Source of the DNA: Antedon mediterranea
Lineage: Eukaryota; Echinodermata; Crinoidea; Comatulida; Antedonidae
Direction of reading: 5' to 3'
DNA length: 64,000 bases
Assembly: GCF_964355755.1 (NCBI RefSeq)
Contig: NC_092677.1
Span: 22,354,101-22,418,100 of the forward strand
The notes under the pieces were generated by a model, which worked only from the letters and a program-made list of their open reading frames with translations, had not been told where the DNA came from and searched no databases. Both the position numbers and the translations under genes were made by a program. How positions within the stretch are numbered: the stretch's first letter is position 1; every line of letters starts with the position of its first letter. This document shows, in pieces, positions 32,035 through 42,678 of the stretch.

Positions 32035-32879
32035 CCGTATATTTCGGTGTATAAGTCGCACTTTTGACACGCAAATTTGACCTCTAAATTAAGGGTGCGT
32101 CTTATACACCGAACATAAATGCCTCACCACACAGATTGTACATAGGCCTAGGCTATCACCTCGTTTGCTAGGCCTGAGTAGGCTAGGCCTAGCTACAGTA
32201 ACTAACTAACGTAACGGCAACCTGCTTCTGCCTAGTTTTCAAGTCATTTCAGCATGATGTACAGTTATACTAAATATGATGAAAAGATTTGTTCATTATG
32301 GCGCTCCGATAAAATTTTATTTGTAAACGTTTACGTCGTACGATTGGAATAGTATTTATTTATACAGTAGTTATACGCACGACCGCCGTACCCCAAGCGC
32401 AAGCCCTTATTTTGGTGGCCACATGGTGTACGGTATTCGACTAGTATATTCTCCAGGTGATTATAGCATGGACCTAGCGTACACACTTCTCGGATACATA
32501 GATACTAATCGAATACGATTGTCCGTGAAAACGCGCGCCCTCTCGAAATGATCAAGCGAGGCTAGCCCACACACGTGCGTGTTACACACACGGTCATGCA
32601 CTCGATGTTGCGGCGAAACTCATGAATAACAAGTTAGAAAGAACTTGTTGAGGCTGGGCGCGGCCGAGCCTAGGTAAGAAAAAACATAAATAAAGGATGC
32701 CGTTGTAGATATAACAAAATATATTATTACAATAATATTGATTACATTTTAAAAAAACATTGTTTTGATGAAATATAAGGTGCGTCTTATACATCGACGA
32801 TATAAAAAATACCGATATTTTACTCTCAGTTGGGGGTGCGTCTTATACACAGGTGCGACTTATACACCGAAATATACGG
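32035..32879. mobile_element. TIR element flanked by TA
   Basis: 27-bp perfect inverted ends starting CCGTATATTTCGGTGTATAA, each flanked by TA. Subterminal GTGCGTCTTATACACCGA repeats lie inside both ends. A TA duplication suggests a Tc1/mariner-pogo-type mechanism; no ORF. The hAT-like copy A landed exactly at its left tip (AGTACC target overlaps TACC). Confidence 0.75.
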
Positions 32880-34302
32880 TAGGCCTAAAATTGCAAGTTA
32901 ATTTTTTTATAAGTAATTAATACAGTACTCAGTATGTTTCATTTAAACAAAAAATATCCAGGTTTGAAACTGTCGTAACTGTACATCAAACTCCATTATT
33001 AGCTATTGTAACAACCTGCAGCAGAGGATCGGTGGAGGGTCAAGTTACAGGTCGTTTAGAACATCGTCATCAGCAGAGAGGAGGAGGATCGGAGGACACA
33101 ATGTGCTTGCCTGATCTTGTTGTTTTGTTTTTTTTTAGTCATGCGCGATAATAGTAGATAGTATTTAAATAAATGTAATTTTAGTTATAAATAAAAATAA
33201 ATTATAATTAACATTTTAGGGTTAGGAAATATGCAAGACTTTATTTAATTCACAAAATTGAAGGTTAAAATCAAAACATAAAAGTACAGTTCAGAGAGAG
33301 TATCCATCCGCGGATCATAAACACGTGGATATAAACACACTGGGCTAATGAATTACGAATGGAGTGATCCGTCTCGATTTCCGTTGGAACAAAAATAATA
33401 TCGTATTTGTATTCTTTTATTTTGACATTTACAGTATTTAAACAATTCATATTATCCCATAGTACTAAATAAGCGTAATATTTCATTTAAACGCATTTTT
33501 AAAACGAAACATCGTTCATTATAATTATAGCCTAGTAGTAAACAAACATAGTTCAGACAGTAGAGAGTTGAACTGCGCGATACAAACACGTGGCTGTCGT
33601 ATCGAGGAAATATCCTTCTGTCACCTAGGCTATACCACATTATTTCACATTTTCACGCCATGTACATATAACGCTTGTACACAGTATGGATTATCATACA
33701 GTCTAGTACTACTACTAAGTAGGCCTATAAGTACTATAGGCGTACCACATATTTTAAAATTAAACTGTCGGTACCGGTAACCCTACCTTTTTAGCTAGTA
33801 AGCTAGCTAGCTAGGCCTAGCCGGAGGCCATTTCACACAAACAGACGACGACCGCCGTACGTTGGCCGATCGGTGATAGATGTACACTTGTTCTTCTTTC
33901 ATAAAAATAAATGTCCCATTTTAACACAACCAACACACAGGTAATTAATACTAATATTAATACATTTATTATTACTTCACAGTAATTAACTCGCATTTTA
34001 AATTTGATGAAAACTAGTATTCAAATTCGTTAACAAATTCCGTGTGTGGTGCAGCAGCACAGTACACAATAATCTGAACATTGGAATTTCCCCTCCTAGC
34101 TCTCGCTTCGTAGGCTACGCGTAGACTACGCGTAGCATGTTAGCTTGCGTAGATTACGCCACGCGAAACCTACGAAGTTGCCACGCGTACGAAACGTGGT
34201 CTACGCGTCCAAATGTTGCAGTATTTATTATCTGTACTGTACCCCCTGACAAGACTAGACAAGTTATTTTTAACATTGACAAAATTCTACTACATTTGGC
34301 CA
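32880..34302. other. No host gene; interior and right end of the CTACGCGT element
   Basis: AT-rich with TAGGCCTA palindromes. CTACGCGT motifs cluster at 34110-34205. Small ORFs are not supported. Confidence 0.4.
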
Positions 34303-34312
34303 AAGAATATAC

Positions 34313-35405
34313 GGGTGTCACGAAACCTAAGACCACGAAAGCTAAGACCCCCTAAGACCTAAGATCACGAAAGCTAAGACCCAAGACCTAAGATTACAAA
34401 TATTTATCTTTCGCACCTGCCTTGTATTTTAACTCCCAACATTTATTCTGAATACCACACCTTAGAATTAGCACTTTTATGAAAAAGAATCACATAAAAA
34501 GTAACAAATAGAATTTAAATTGATGATTTTACAGACGTTTTTCTCGCACACATACTGTTTGCGAATTTCGCATGACTAGCCTACAGTAGGCCTACCCCAT
34601 GTTCAATGTTTTTGTTTCTATGGAACGTCAAAAGAGCAAAAATTATATAGAGGGCTGAAAACTCTGTGGAGTCCATCTACAGTGTGGATGGAACAATGTA
34701 AAATTGTAATGATAATAGTATAATCATGCAAGTACGAAGAAATAAATACTGGCAAATAAATTTTAATTTAAAAATCATGATAATAAGTTTTTTTGTTTCG
34801 TTTTCTTTTTCTGTTTTTATACTTGTACTATTATTGTTGCTCTTTTGGCGCTCCATAGAAACAAAAACATTGAGCATGGGGAGCTCGAGGAGTTACATTA
34901 CTAACTTCAACAGTATACAAAGAAACACGTCTGTAAAATCATCAATTTAAAGGATTTATTTATTTGTTATTATGTGTTTCTCCTTCTGAAAGTACTTATA
35001 AGTCCTAATTTTAAAGTGTGGTATTCAGGATAAAGTTAGTCAACAAATTTGGAGTCAAAATACAAGAAAGGCAGGTGCGTAAGAAAAACATCCTCTGAAC
35101 CAACACAATGGAGTAAATATATACCAACAAACAACCCATCAAGTTTGTTTGTTGTAAAGAAAAAATATACATTTACTCAACGGGCGAAAATAATGTGAGT
35201 TTATCTATGTTTTGCGGTAGTATTAAATTATATTTATGGTAATAAATGAAACCTACTGTGTTTAAAATTATGTATGGATAAACAAGTATTGTTTTTAAGC
35301 TGTAGTATATCTTAGAATTTGTAATCTTAGGTGTTGGGTCTTAGCTTTCGTGATCTTAGGTCTTAGGGGGTCTTAGCTTTCGTGGTCTTAGGTTTTGTGA
35401 CACCC
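34313..35405. mobile_element. Foldback MITE with 10-bp TSD (Mutator-like), copy 2
   Basis: Ends GGGTGTCACGAAACC and GGTTTTGTGACACCC. The direct repeat AAGAATATAC lies at 34303-34312 and 35406-35415. Same internal organisation as 17243-18349, in the opposite orientation. 1093 bp. A related unoccupied site, inverted, lies at about 39450-39505. Confidence 0.8.
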
Positions 35406-35492
35406 AAGAATATACTGTATATCACAAGAATGAGTAATCCGCGATTTTCCCTGTAACAGTAATATTGTCCATGTGGTAGGGCGCCGCCATAA

Positions 35493-37002
35493 GGCCAAAT
35501 AAAAAAAAATACTTGTTAAGCGTCACACCCTCATAAATGTTCAGGGGCGGGGGGACGGTTTTTTTTTTTTTACTTTTTATGGAGGTATAATTTTGCGCGA
35601 TGTACAAGATATATAGTATGTTTCAATTCAATGTTTTTTTAATAAATACACGTAGTCGGGAAGTTACTCCACAAAGCAGTCGGCGTGGAACGGTTGATTA
35701 GCCTACAGTTTAATTCGCCGGTTTTTTTAAATATTCTCCATGATTCATTCATACAGAGGAGATAAGAAAATCGCGCACAGCATGCAAAGCTAGCAAGCTG
35801 CATGCTAGGTTGTGATGTTCACTCAAGTGGAACTTGGGCGTACCGTCCACTCAGCATTAAGTACATGACAGTTCTGCTTGGTTGATTTTCAAAGCTGTGT
35901 GTTTTGTGTGCTAGGCTAGCTGCATTGTGCGATGTGAGCTTGTGTGTTAGCTAGAATATGCCCGATATTTCGCGAAAAAAAAAGGAATTTAGGGTGGGCG
36001 GACAGGTACGTCTGACGCTGGGCGGAAGGCCTTAAAATTAGCTTTAGACTCCGCCCTGCACAATTACATCCCTGTAGGCCCTAGGCTAATCCGTCCAAGC
36101 TGCCACCCCCGCCTCACTCATCGGCCATGGTCCGCCGTCTCTCGCTCGACTCATCTATCCAGGAAATTCCCTATCGCGAGAAGCATGATGTTGGTCTCAA
36201 TAATACTAAATAGTGGGCTGATTTTGAAAACAGCTTACGGCATTTCTTAAGTGAATTTTTATTCAACGTATTCATTCTTCTTTGATGAATCCTTTGCCAA
36301 TTGCTGTGTAAATCAGTATTTAAAGTTGTGATGCGAAAAGTGTGTGTAATTATTTCACAGGTAAACCAGGCATATAAGAAAACGCATCGCCGGGCCCAAC
36401 AGGACCTCGTGGTGTGCCGATCTCGAGCGCGAGATCATCGTAAACAAAATTGGTAGAGTCCATTATGTATGGGGTGTTTCCTATTTACGAACCTATAAAA
36501 AACGGGCTTCGACCACTGTGTAGGCAAAATATTTATTTCGTTAAATCCCTAAATTGATAATCGTGTATTCTGTAATCACGTGACTGATGATGTAATCCTC
36601 AGCGACGTACTAAATGCACGTGAATTAATGTGATTCGCTGTGCTATTCGCGTTTCCTTGACGTCAATCGGCGGCGTGTAAATCACCAAATTGCCGTTGTT
36701 GTCGACATAGAGCGATCGGTGGCTAGCTAGCGTGGCTAAGCTAAGAAGTACCTATTTTTCAAAAATTACACCAGCCTAGCAAACATTTGCTAGTTTTGAA
36801 ATTTTCAACTAGCAATTATGAAGAATCTACTAGCAAAATGCTAGTTTGCTAGCGTGAATTTTGAGCCCTGCTCTGGAGCTGGGCCGGGCCGCTGAACTTT
36901 CCGTTGTATGTGGGTAAAAAAAAAAAGAAAAAAAAAAAGAGAGGCGGCTGGATAATCAGGAGCGGGCGGTGACGCTTAACAAGTATGTTTTTTTATTTGG
37001 CC
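35493..37002. mobile_element. TIR element with TAA duplication (Harbinger-like by ends)
   Basis: GGCCAAATAAAAAAAAATAC, then TTGTTAAGCGTCAC, at the left, and the inverse GTGACGCTTAACAAGTATG...ATTTGGCC at the right; TAA lies on both sides (35490-35492 and 37003-37005). No transposase recognised inside. A GPTGPRGVP reading at about 36390-36420 is too short to call collagen. 1510 bp. Confidence 0.6.
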
Positions 37003-37126
37003 TAAGTGTGGATGTATCTGGGATGTATACAACTTTTTGTGACGGTTTCACTAATCAAAGGCTGGACCACCGGTAGTATTTTCATGATAACAAATCTTAT
37101 CAACTACACGCCAACATTATGTTAAA

Positions 37127-38847
37127 CAGGCCTCGAATTTTACCGCGGCCACCGCGGCCATTGCCGTCGGTGCCCTCCCAGTTGGCCTCAATGCCCTCGA
37201 AAATGAATAGCACCCACGGCCACTACTGGCCTGCCCTTTTTTTTGCGTTGGCCGCGAGTGCCCTTCCCGAGTTTTACCAAAATAAAAACCACTGAATTAG
37301 ATAGAAAATAATGTCAAGAAGATTTGTTTACACGACTCGGACGAGACGCAAAACTATCGCCTGTCTTCGTTGCAAGGGTATTTCCCTAAACGCATTTATT
37401 AATACACAAACAGTAAACAAAACATCGAACATTGCAATAGGGTAACCAAAACAATATCATCCCGGCCGCCGTGCGTGGTAAATCATGGTATAGATAGTAC
37501 ATTAAAATACAGGGGTGTAAACTTTTAATAATCAAGCTAAAAACGTTCCTCGATCGGAGGTTACTGAAAGTTTTAAAGTCGCACAAATCGAGCTAGCCGC
37601 CTTCGATGAAAAAAATATTACACGCACTCGACTCCTAGCTAGCCTAGCCTATCCTCCCGCCGCCGATCCGGTCGAACACACGCAATTATTCAATGCATTG
37701 GGAAAACAATTCTATTTGACGCACACGCACCCTCTGATAAGAAATTTCACACACAACGTCGTGTGAGAGTACGCGCGGAGAATCGGCGGATCGTTGGAAA
37801 AACAATTCCTTTTGACGTACACGCACCCTCTGAGAAGAAAATACCATGTGCGTTCCTGCATGGTGTAGTCCATTATACGTGTAAAATTAGGGGTGTTTAC
37901 CTTTAGCACCAAAGTTAAACCTGCACCTCAACCCGAAGATCGTTGGAAGTATATCATATTTATATTTGATCGCACCCACCTCAATAATTCAGCAGACAGA
38001 TCATCGAAAAATCTTGTTTAACAACGTCGTACACTAAATTACCAAACGAGTTTATACCGAATTCAAGGAAATGGTATAGTCCAGAATACACGTGCCGAAG
38101 GCTAAACAGAGAGAGAAAGGGGTCGGTGTCCGTCCGTGTTTTGAATTCTTATAAATATGGGTTATACAGTACTAACAAAAAAGCTTCAGAAATCGAAACT
38201 CGGAAAATAACTATAATTTATATTCTACTACATAATGTAATTGGCTTGATTTTTACCGTGGTTAACACTCTGTGTATGAATAGTTGTAGGTAAGGCCTAC
38301 AAACAAATTGTTTTTGTATCATGTTTTCTCCGTCGGCTGCTAGCTAAGTAAGGCTGAGTAGCTTGCTGTTGTAAGGGTTTTTATACCTGTTCCGGGCCTT
38401 ACTTGGTTGGCTTCACATGCCTTTTTATCGCATTATTTGAAACTAAACGAAACATTCAACACAGGACGGTAAACTATAAACACTGAACATCGTACCTATT
38501 TATTATTTATATGGATCGTAAATACACGTAATATTTATATGAAATACAAAAACATGTATTGTAGACAGTCCTACTACTACTCCGCGATCTGATGAATAGG
38601 GGGAAATCCCAAAACATTTTGCGGGTAGAATTTTTTTTTTTGGAAAAAAATTCCACCCTCAACCGGAAACAAGCTATTTTTTAATTTTGGCCTAGTTATT
38701 AAAATATTTTTTAATTTTGGCCTTGGTGCCCCTTTGATTTAAAACAAATGGCCTTGGTGCCCTCCCATTTGGCCTTGGTGCCCCTAAAATCAATGAAAAC
38801 CGGAGGCCAAATGGCCTTGCCCCTAAAATCCCCAAATTCGAGGCCTG
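37127..38847 (-). mobile_element. hAT-like nonautonomous element with 6-bp TSD, copy B
   Basis: Reverse-orientation copy of 30389-32030: begins CAGGCCTCGAATTTTACCGC, ends CCCCAAATTCGAGGCCTG, flanked by GTTAAA (37121-37126 and 38848-38853). 1721 bp. The long ORFs on it are the mirror of those in copy A and carry stops. Confidence 0.8.
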
Positions 38848-40987
38848 GTTAAATACTATTTGGATATTTAATTGTTCGTTTTATGCAATTTATTTAGTAA
38901 AAACTGCCGTATAAACAGTTTGCTTTATCAACCGGGCGCTACGATAGCGTGACCGGGCGTGTTGGTGTTTACGCGTTTTCACGAAGGATAGTTTAATAAT
39001 ATTCCTATATTTAACTTGTTTCTGGTAAAACAAATAAATGTTAATGACATTTAACATTTTGTCCTATTAATAACATGTATTTTATACTAATTTATATCAT
39101 AAAAACAATACTTAATTTACCGGGCGTAGAGTAGTACACGGCAATGGTAAAGAATAGGCCGTGCTGAGTAACGATTCGTTGATTTTTGGTGTTGCTGTGT
39201 TAGGCCTTTTTTGTGAACTAACTTAGCATGTTAGTAAATAATTGTCTGTAAAAGTGAATGTTACTAGTTTGTTAATAAATATGTATTATAAAATGGTTTA
39301 CAATTGCAAAATATATTATCATAATTCTATTTAATGTGACATATAATATCTATTAAATCAAGTCTTATTTAGTATGTATACATCCGCCCTTATGAGGGCA
39401 GGCATCACTCTCTGGTGCTCTCTGTTACAAATTTCTCATGCAAAAATCGCGGAATACTCATTCTTGTGATATATATTCTTTGATTTGGCCAATCACAGTT
39501 CTTTATTTTTGGTCATATTTTTGTGACGTGTTGGACCTGATAATGAAGCTCCGCCTACTTCACAATAACCTGAGTAACAAAAACATAAATGGCCAATCAT
39601 AATTCGGGAAATTTGCTTGATTATGAGAGGCTCTGCCTACTTCATCTCTTGTTATGGCCACAGCAGCGCGCGAGTGGTTTTTTTTGCTAACGTTGCCAAA
39701 AGGCATGTCTTTTTATGCTTGAATTTTTTTTATGAAGTCATTTCGTCCCAATTTCGAGTTCCCACAACCCACTAGCCATCTGGGCTTAAAGGAAGATACT
39801 TTAGGTAGCCCGGAGCTGTTTTTACTAGCCATTGTACGCCGGGCTAGCACTAAATCGAGCCCTGTCTAAAGTGAATAGTCCCGGGCCGAATCGTCCTGGA
39901 ACCTGCATTTCGGCCGCCGGTTATGGAATGACCAAATTCATGAAACGCCAAAAATGACAAAATATGGCATGATCATTTCGGCTGCCAGGTATGGCGCGCC
40001 AAATTTAAATAGCCAGAAATAACGGTGTACAGTATTACAGTGAACAAAATAACTTTACAAAGTCTATGGAACGCCACAGAGAACTACTGTATGGTCATTT
40101 AAACCAGCAGAGATCAGTTGTGCAATGGGCTAAATACAGTACATTTTTTTGTCGTAGATTTAAAGTTATATTATTTTACTGTCTGAATATTTTGGTCAAA
40201 ATGAGTATTGATTAAATGTTTATTTTTTTTATTATTTTACAGGTCCCAAAGATGCGTGTGCTTTGTAAAAATGTGTTTCTTTATGAATATAATAAATGTA
40301 AAACATACGAATAAAAGTGTTTTTGACTGGTACATAAAAAAACTTCAGCATCACCTCCTTCTTATTAAAAAAAATGATAGCTTTGCGATAAGGGAAGTTT
40401 CATTTATAATTTCAAAAACAAAATTCCCTAGGATGAGTTTTACAAGGCTCATTAAACATTAGTGCCTTGGTTTTAATACCTTGGAGTACAATGATCTTTG
40501 AAGCTGCCGCTAACGATAACCGTATGTATATCTCTGAGATTTTTCTTTGTCATTGTTGGACGCATTTCGTCATAAAATATTTGTTTAAAAAAAACGAATC
40601 CGACGCTAAACAGTTACTATGCGCTAAGCAAGTAGGCGTATCTTTTTTTTATATAATGTGGTCTTCTTTTTGCACACTTCATATTAAATTTCAATAAACA
40701 TGCGATGACGCACGATGCATTGTTTATTTGTTTGTCCAAATATCCAAGGAAGAGGGTTCGATCAAATACGCGGAGATTCTTTTTTTTCTCATTCAAATCA
40801 GATAGTAGCACACAGTTTGGTATACTGTGTACTTTCGTTTAGGTTGGCATATTTTATTCAGTTTGCCGCCGCATGACCAAAACACAAACGATCCTGCCAC
40901 GAGACAACATCGACACTGAACCATTTACACAGTTTTTCTCGGACGTCAATAGCATCTTTGCTACTGTGGAACCCTCTGTGCTCCAAA
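38848..40987. other. No gene recognised
   Basis: About 2.1 kb. CCGGGCGT repeats near 38930-39135. 39410-39510 shares sequence (inverted) with the flanks of the 34313-35405 element. The ORF at 40208-40462 is Phe/Lys-rich low complexity and is not supported. Confidence 0.4.
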
Positions 40988-41912
40988 CTAAGTAGGGCCT
41001 TCTACTGATTCTATTGATGATATATCTGGATCATCTGACACCATTGGTGTTGGCCCCGTTTTACGTATAAAATTATGCAGGACTGTTGCACACAGTACAA
41101 CTTTGTCCACGTTGGCCAGCTTCAGCTCCAGCTTACAATGAAAAATGCGAAACTTGTTGGCCAGGATGCCAAATACATTTTTAGAGATTCGCCTAGCACG
41201 GCTGTGGCGGTAGTTGTATATCCTTTTATCTCTGTCAAGTTTTTTACCTGAAACATAAATAATTCTAATTCTTTATGATGTGTTGGTGTCGACAAAGTCT
41301 TACTATATTTTTTTAGACCTGCCATCACAATAAATAATAGAATAAAAATCATTCTGTCTTATTACCTGGGTATGGTCTCATGACGTTTGTTTTAAGGGGG
41401 GAAATGCTTCGTCCCCTACAATCACAGGGGGCACTGGACCCAACTCTGGTATATCTGGTAAAACTTTAGGTGGTGGTATGCCTAAAGTATTTTCTTCTAA
41501 AACAATTTTTAATTGCATTTTAGAGAAAATACCTCCATCACTGCTAGAACCATAGTTGCCAACGTCTACACAGATAAAATTGTAATTTGCATCTACTATT
41601 AGGCCATTAACACAATGGAGTAGGTTCCCATGTAGTTGTAAAATAGGGAACCACAATTTCCAGGGGCTTTGATTGTTACGTGCTTCCCGTCAATAGCTCC
41701 GAAGCAGTTTTGGAAATTCCACCGTCTTTCAAAATCGGCTGATATGTCGGCCCATTCACCTTTAGTATGCAGGGCCATATACTGGTTGGAGTTTTTTCCA
41801 GATAGCATCTGCCACCTCCATTACTATCGCGCTTTTTATTGTGCTAATTCCTACACGGAAATTGTAATGCAGAGAGGTTTGTCTCCTGAGGCAAGGAATC
41901 TAGAAAAAGATA
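40988..41912 (-). pseudogene. PIF/Harbinger transposase (HARBI1-like DDE), frameshifted
   Basis: Two exons: about 41912-41366 and 41257-40988, with a 108-bp GT-AG intron. In order: [59 protein letters not shown] (first catalytic Asp), [19 protein letters not shown] (second), SDGGIF, VIVGDEAFP, RPYPG, then NYRHSRARRISKNVFGILAN (the catalytic Glu normally found in the RRvvEN motif reads K here), and ATVLHNFIR. These are hallmarks of the DDE_Tnp_4 family. Frame changes occur after LASGD, near GPAY (41785), after VLMA (41599-41602, GGCC for GGCCC) and in the C-run at 41396-41401. The 5' end is cut off next to a gypsy LTR. Such transposases need the Myb-like partner; none is adjacent. Confidence 0.8.
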
Positions 41913-41939
41913 TACAAAAAATATATAAAATCAATTTAG

Positions 41940-42074
41940 TGTTACAGGCTCGCTCGTTAGGCTGGAACCAACAATAAGAATATAACAAAACACGTTGTAG
42001 TTGTCGTCCATCTTTATTTATCTCCTTTCTTTTTCTCTAGAGGGCTCACTTCCGTGTGACAAACCCATCACACA
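41940..42074 (-). mobile_element. Short LTR of a Ty3/gypsy element
   Basis: On the minus strand it runs TGTGTGATGGGTTTGTCACA ... GAGCCTGTAACA (TG...CA ends, about 135 bp), immediately preceded by the purine tract AAGTGGGGG. It follows the RNase H remnant in the right order for a 3' LTR; integrase is missing. Only one LTR is seen. Confidence 0.55.
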
Positions 42075-42326
42075 CCCCCACTTAAAGAAAGTTTGATATG
42101 ATTAAACTGTTTTACTATAACATCTAAAATCTTTTCTCATACAGTAGTTATTTTAACAGGTCATTGATATGATTTTTCTTCAACTGCTTCTTTAAAATTT
42201 CACAAGTTCTAATGACTTTAAATCTGTGTATGCCATTAATGCATCACTCTATCACAACTAAAATATAATATTTAAATAAACACTTTTAAAGTCAACAAAA
42301 CTTTTAAGAATCATTTTATGTTTTAT

Positions 42327-42678
42327 CTAAACCTCAGCTACAACATTGTCCTTTCCTCTGATATGATGAATTTCCAGATTCATTTCTTGAACTGCTAAAC
42401 TCCATCGCAACAAGCGTTGATTTTTGTCCTTCATTTTTGCCAAGAACGTTAATGGGTTGTGGTCAGTCCAAACTACAATTGTAAACGGAGTAGATTCAAG
42501 ATAAACCTTAAAGTGCTTTAATCAAAGCTAATGTCTCCTTCTCAACAGTAGAATAACGCTTCTCATGCTGGTTGAATTTTCTCAAGAAGAAACAACCAGG
42601 CTTGTCAAAACCATTCTTATCTGTTTGTGCCAACACAGCACCAGAACCAACATCACTGGCATCGAATACGAATTTGGC
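42327..42678 (-). pseudogene. Ty3/gypsy RNase H domain remnant
   Basis: Minus-strand reading AKFVFDASDVGSGAVLAQTD, then KFNQHEKRYSTVEKETLALI, a frame break at KAL, then FTIVVWTDHNPLTFLAKMKD, RLLRWSLAVQEMNLEIHHIR, GKDNVVAE and a stop. This is the RNase H (RT_RNaseH) segment of gypsy pol, with the DAS and TDHNPL motifs intact. The reverse transcriptase upstream has been replaced by CR1-type sequence, with the switch at about 42665-42690, and integrase downstream is deleted. One frameshift and one stop: not functional. Confidence 0.8.

Larger units (their letters stand above)
29900..34241. mobile_element. TIR element with CTACGCGT subterminal repeats (host of later insertions)
   Basis: TACAGTACAGATAA at 29900 and TTATCTGTACTGTA ending at 34241 are inverted, each followed inward by TACTGCAACATTTG and many CTACGCGT / CCACGCG steps. 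It encloses the hAT-like copy 30389-32030 and the TA-flanked element 32035-32879. No intact ORF. The boundary may be 1-2 bases off. Confidence 0.55.

Noticed and set aside
32594-32794. 66-codon ORF inside the TA-flanked element
   Set aside because: No similarity to mariner or pogo transposase motifs; A/T-driven composition.
41122-41352. 76-codon minus-strand ORF
   Set aside because: Spans the Harbinger transposase intron in the wrong frame; the true exon 2 frame gives the conserved NYRHSRARR and LHNFIR motifs.
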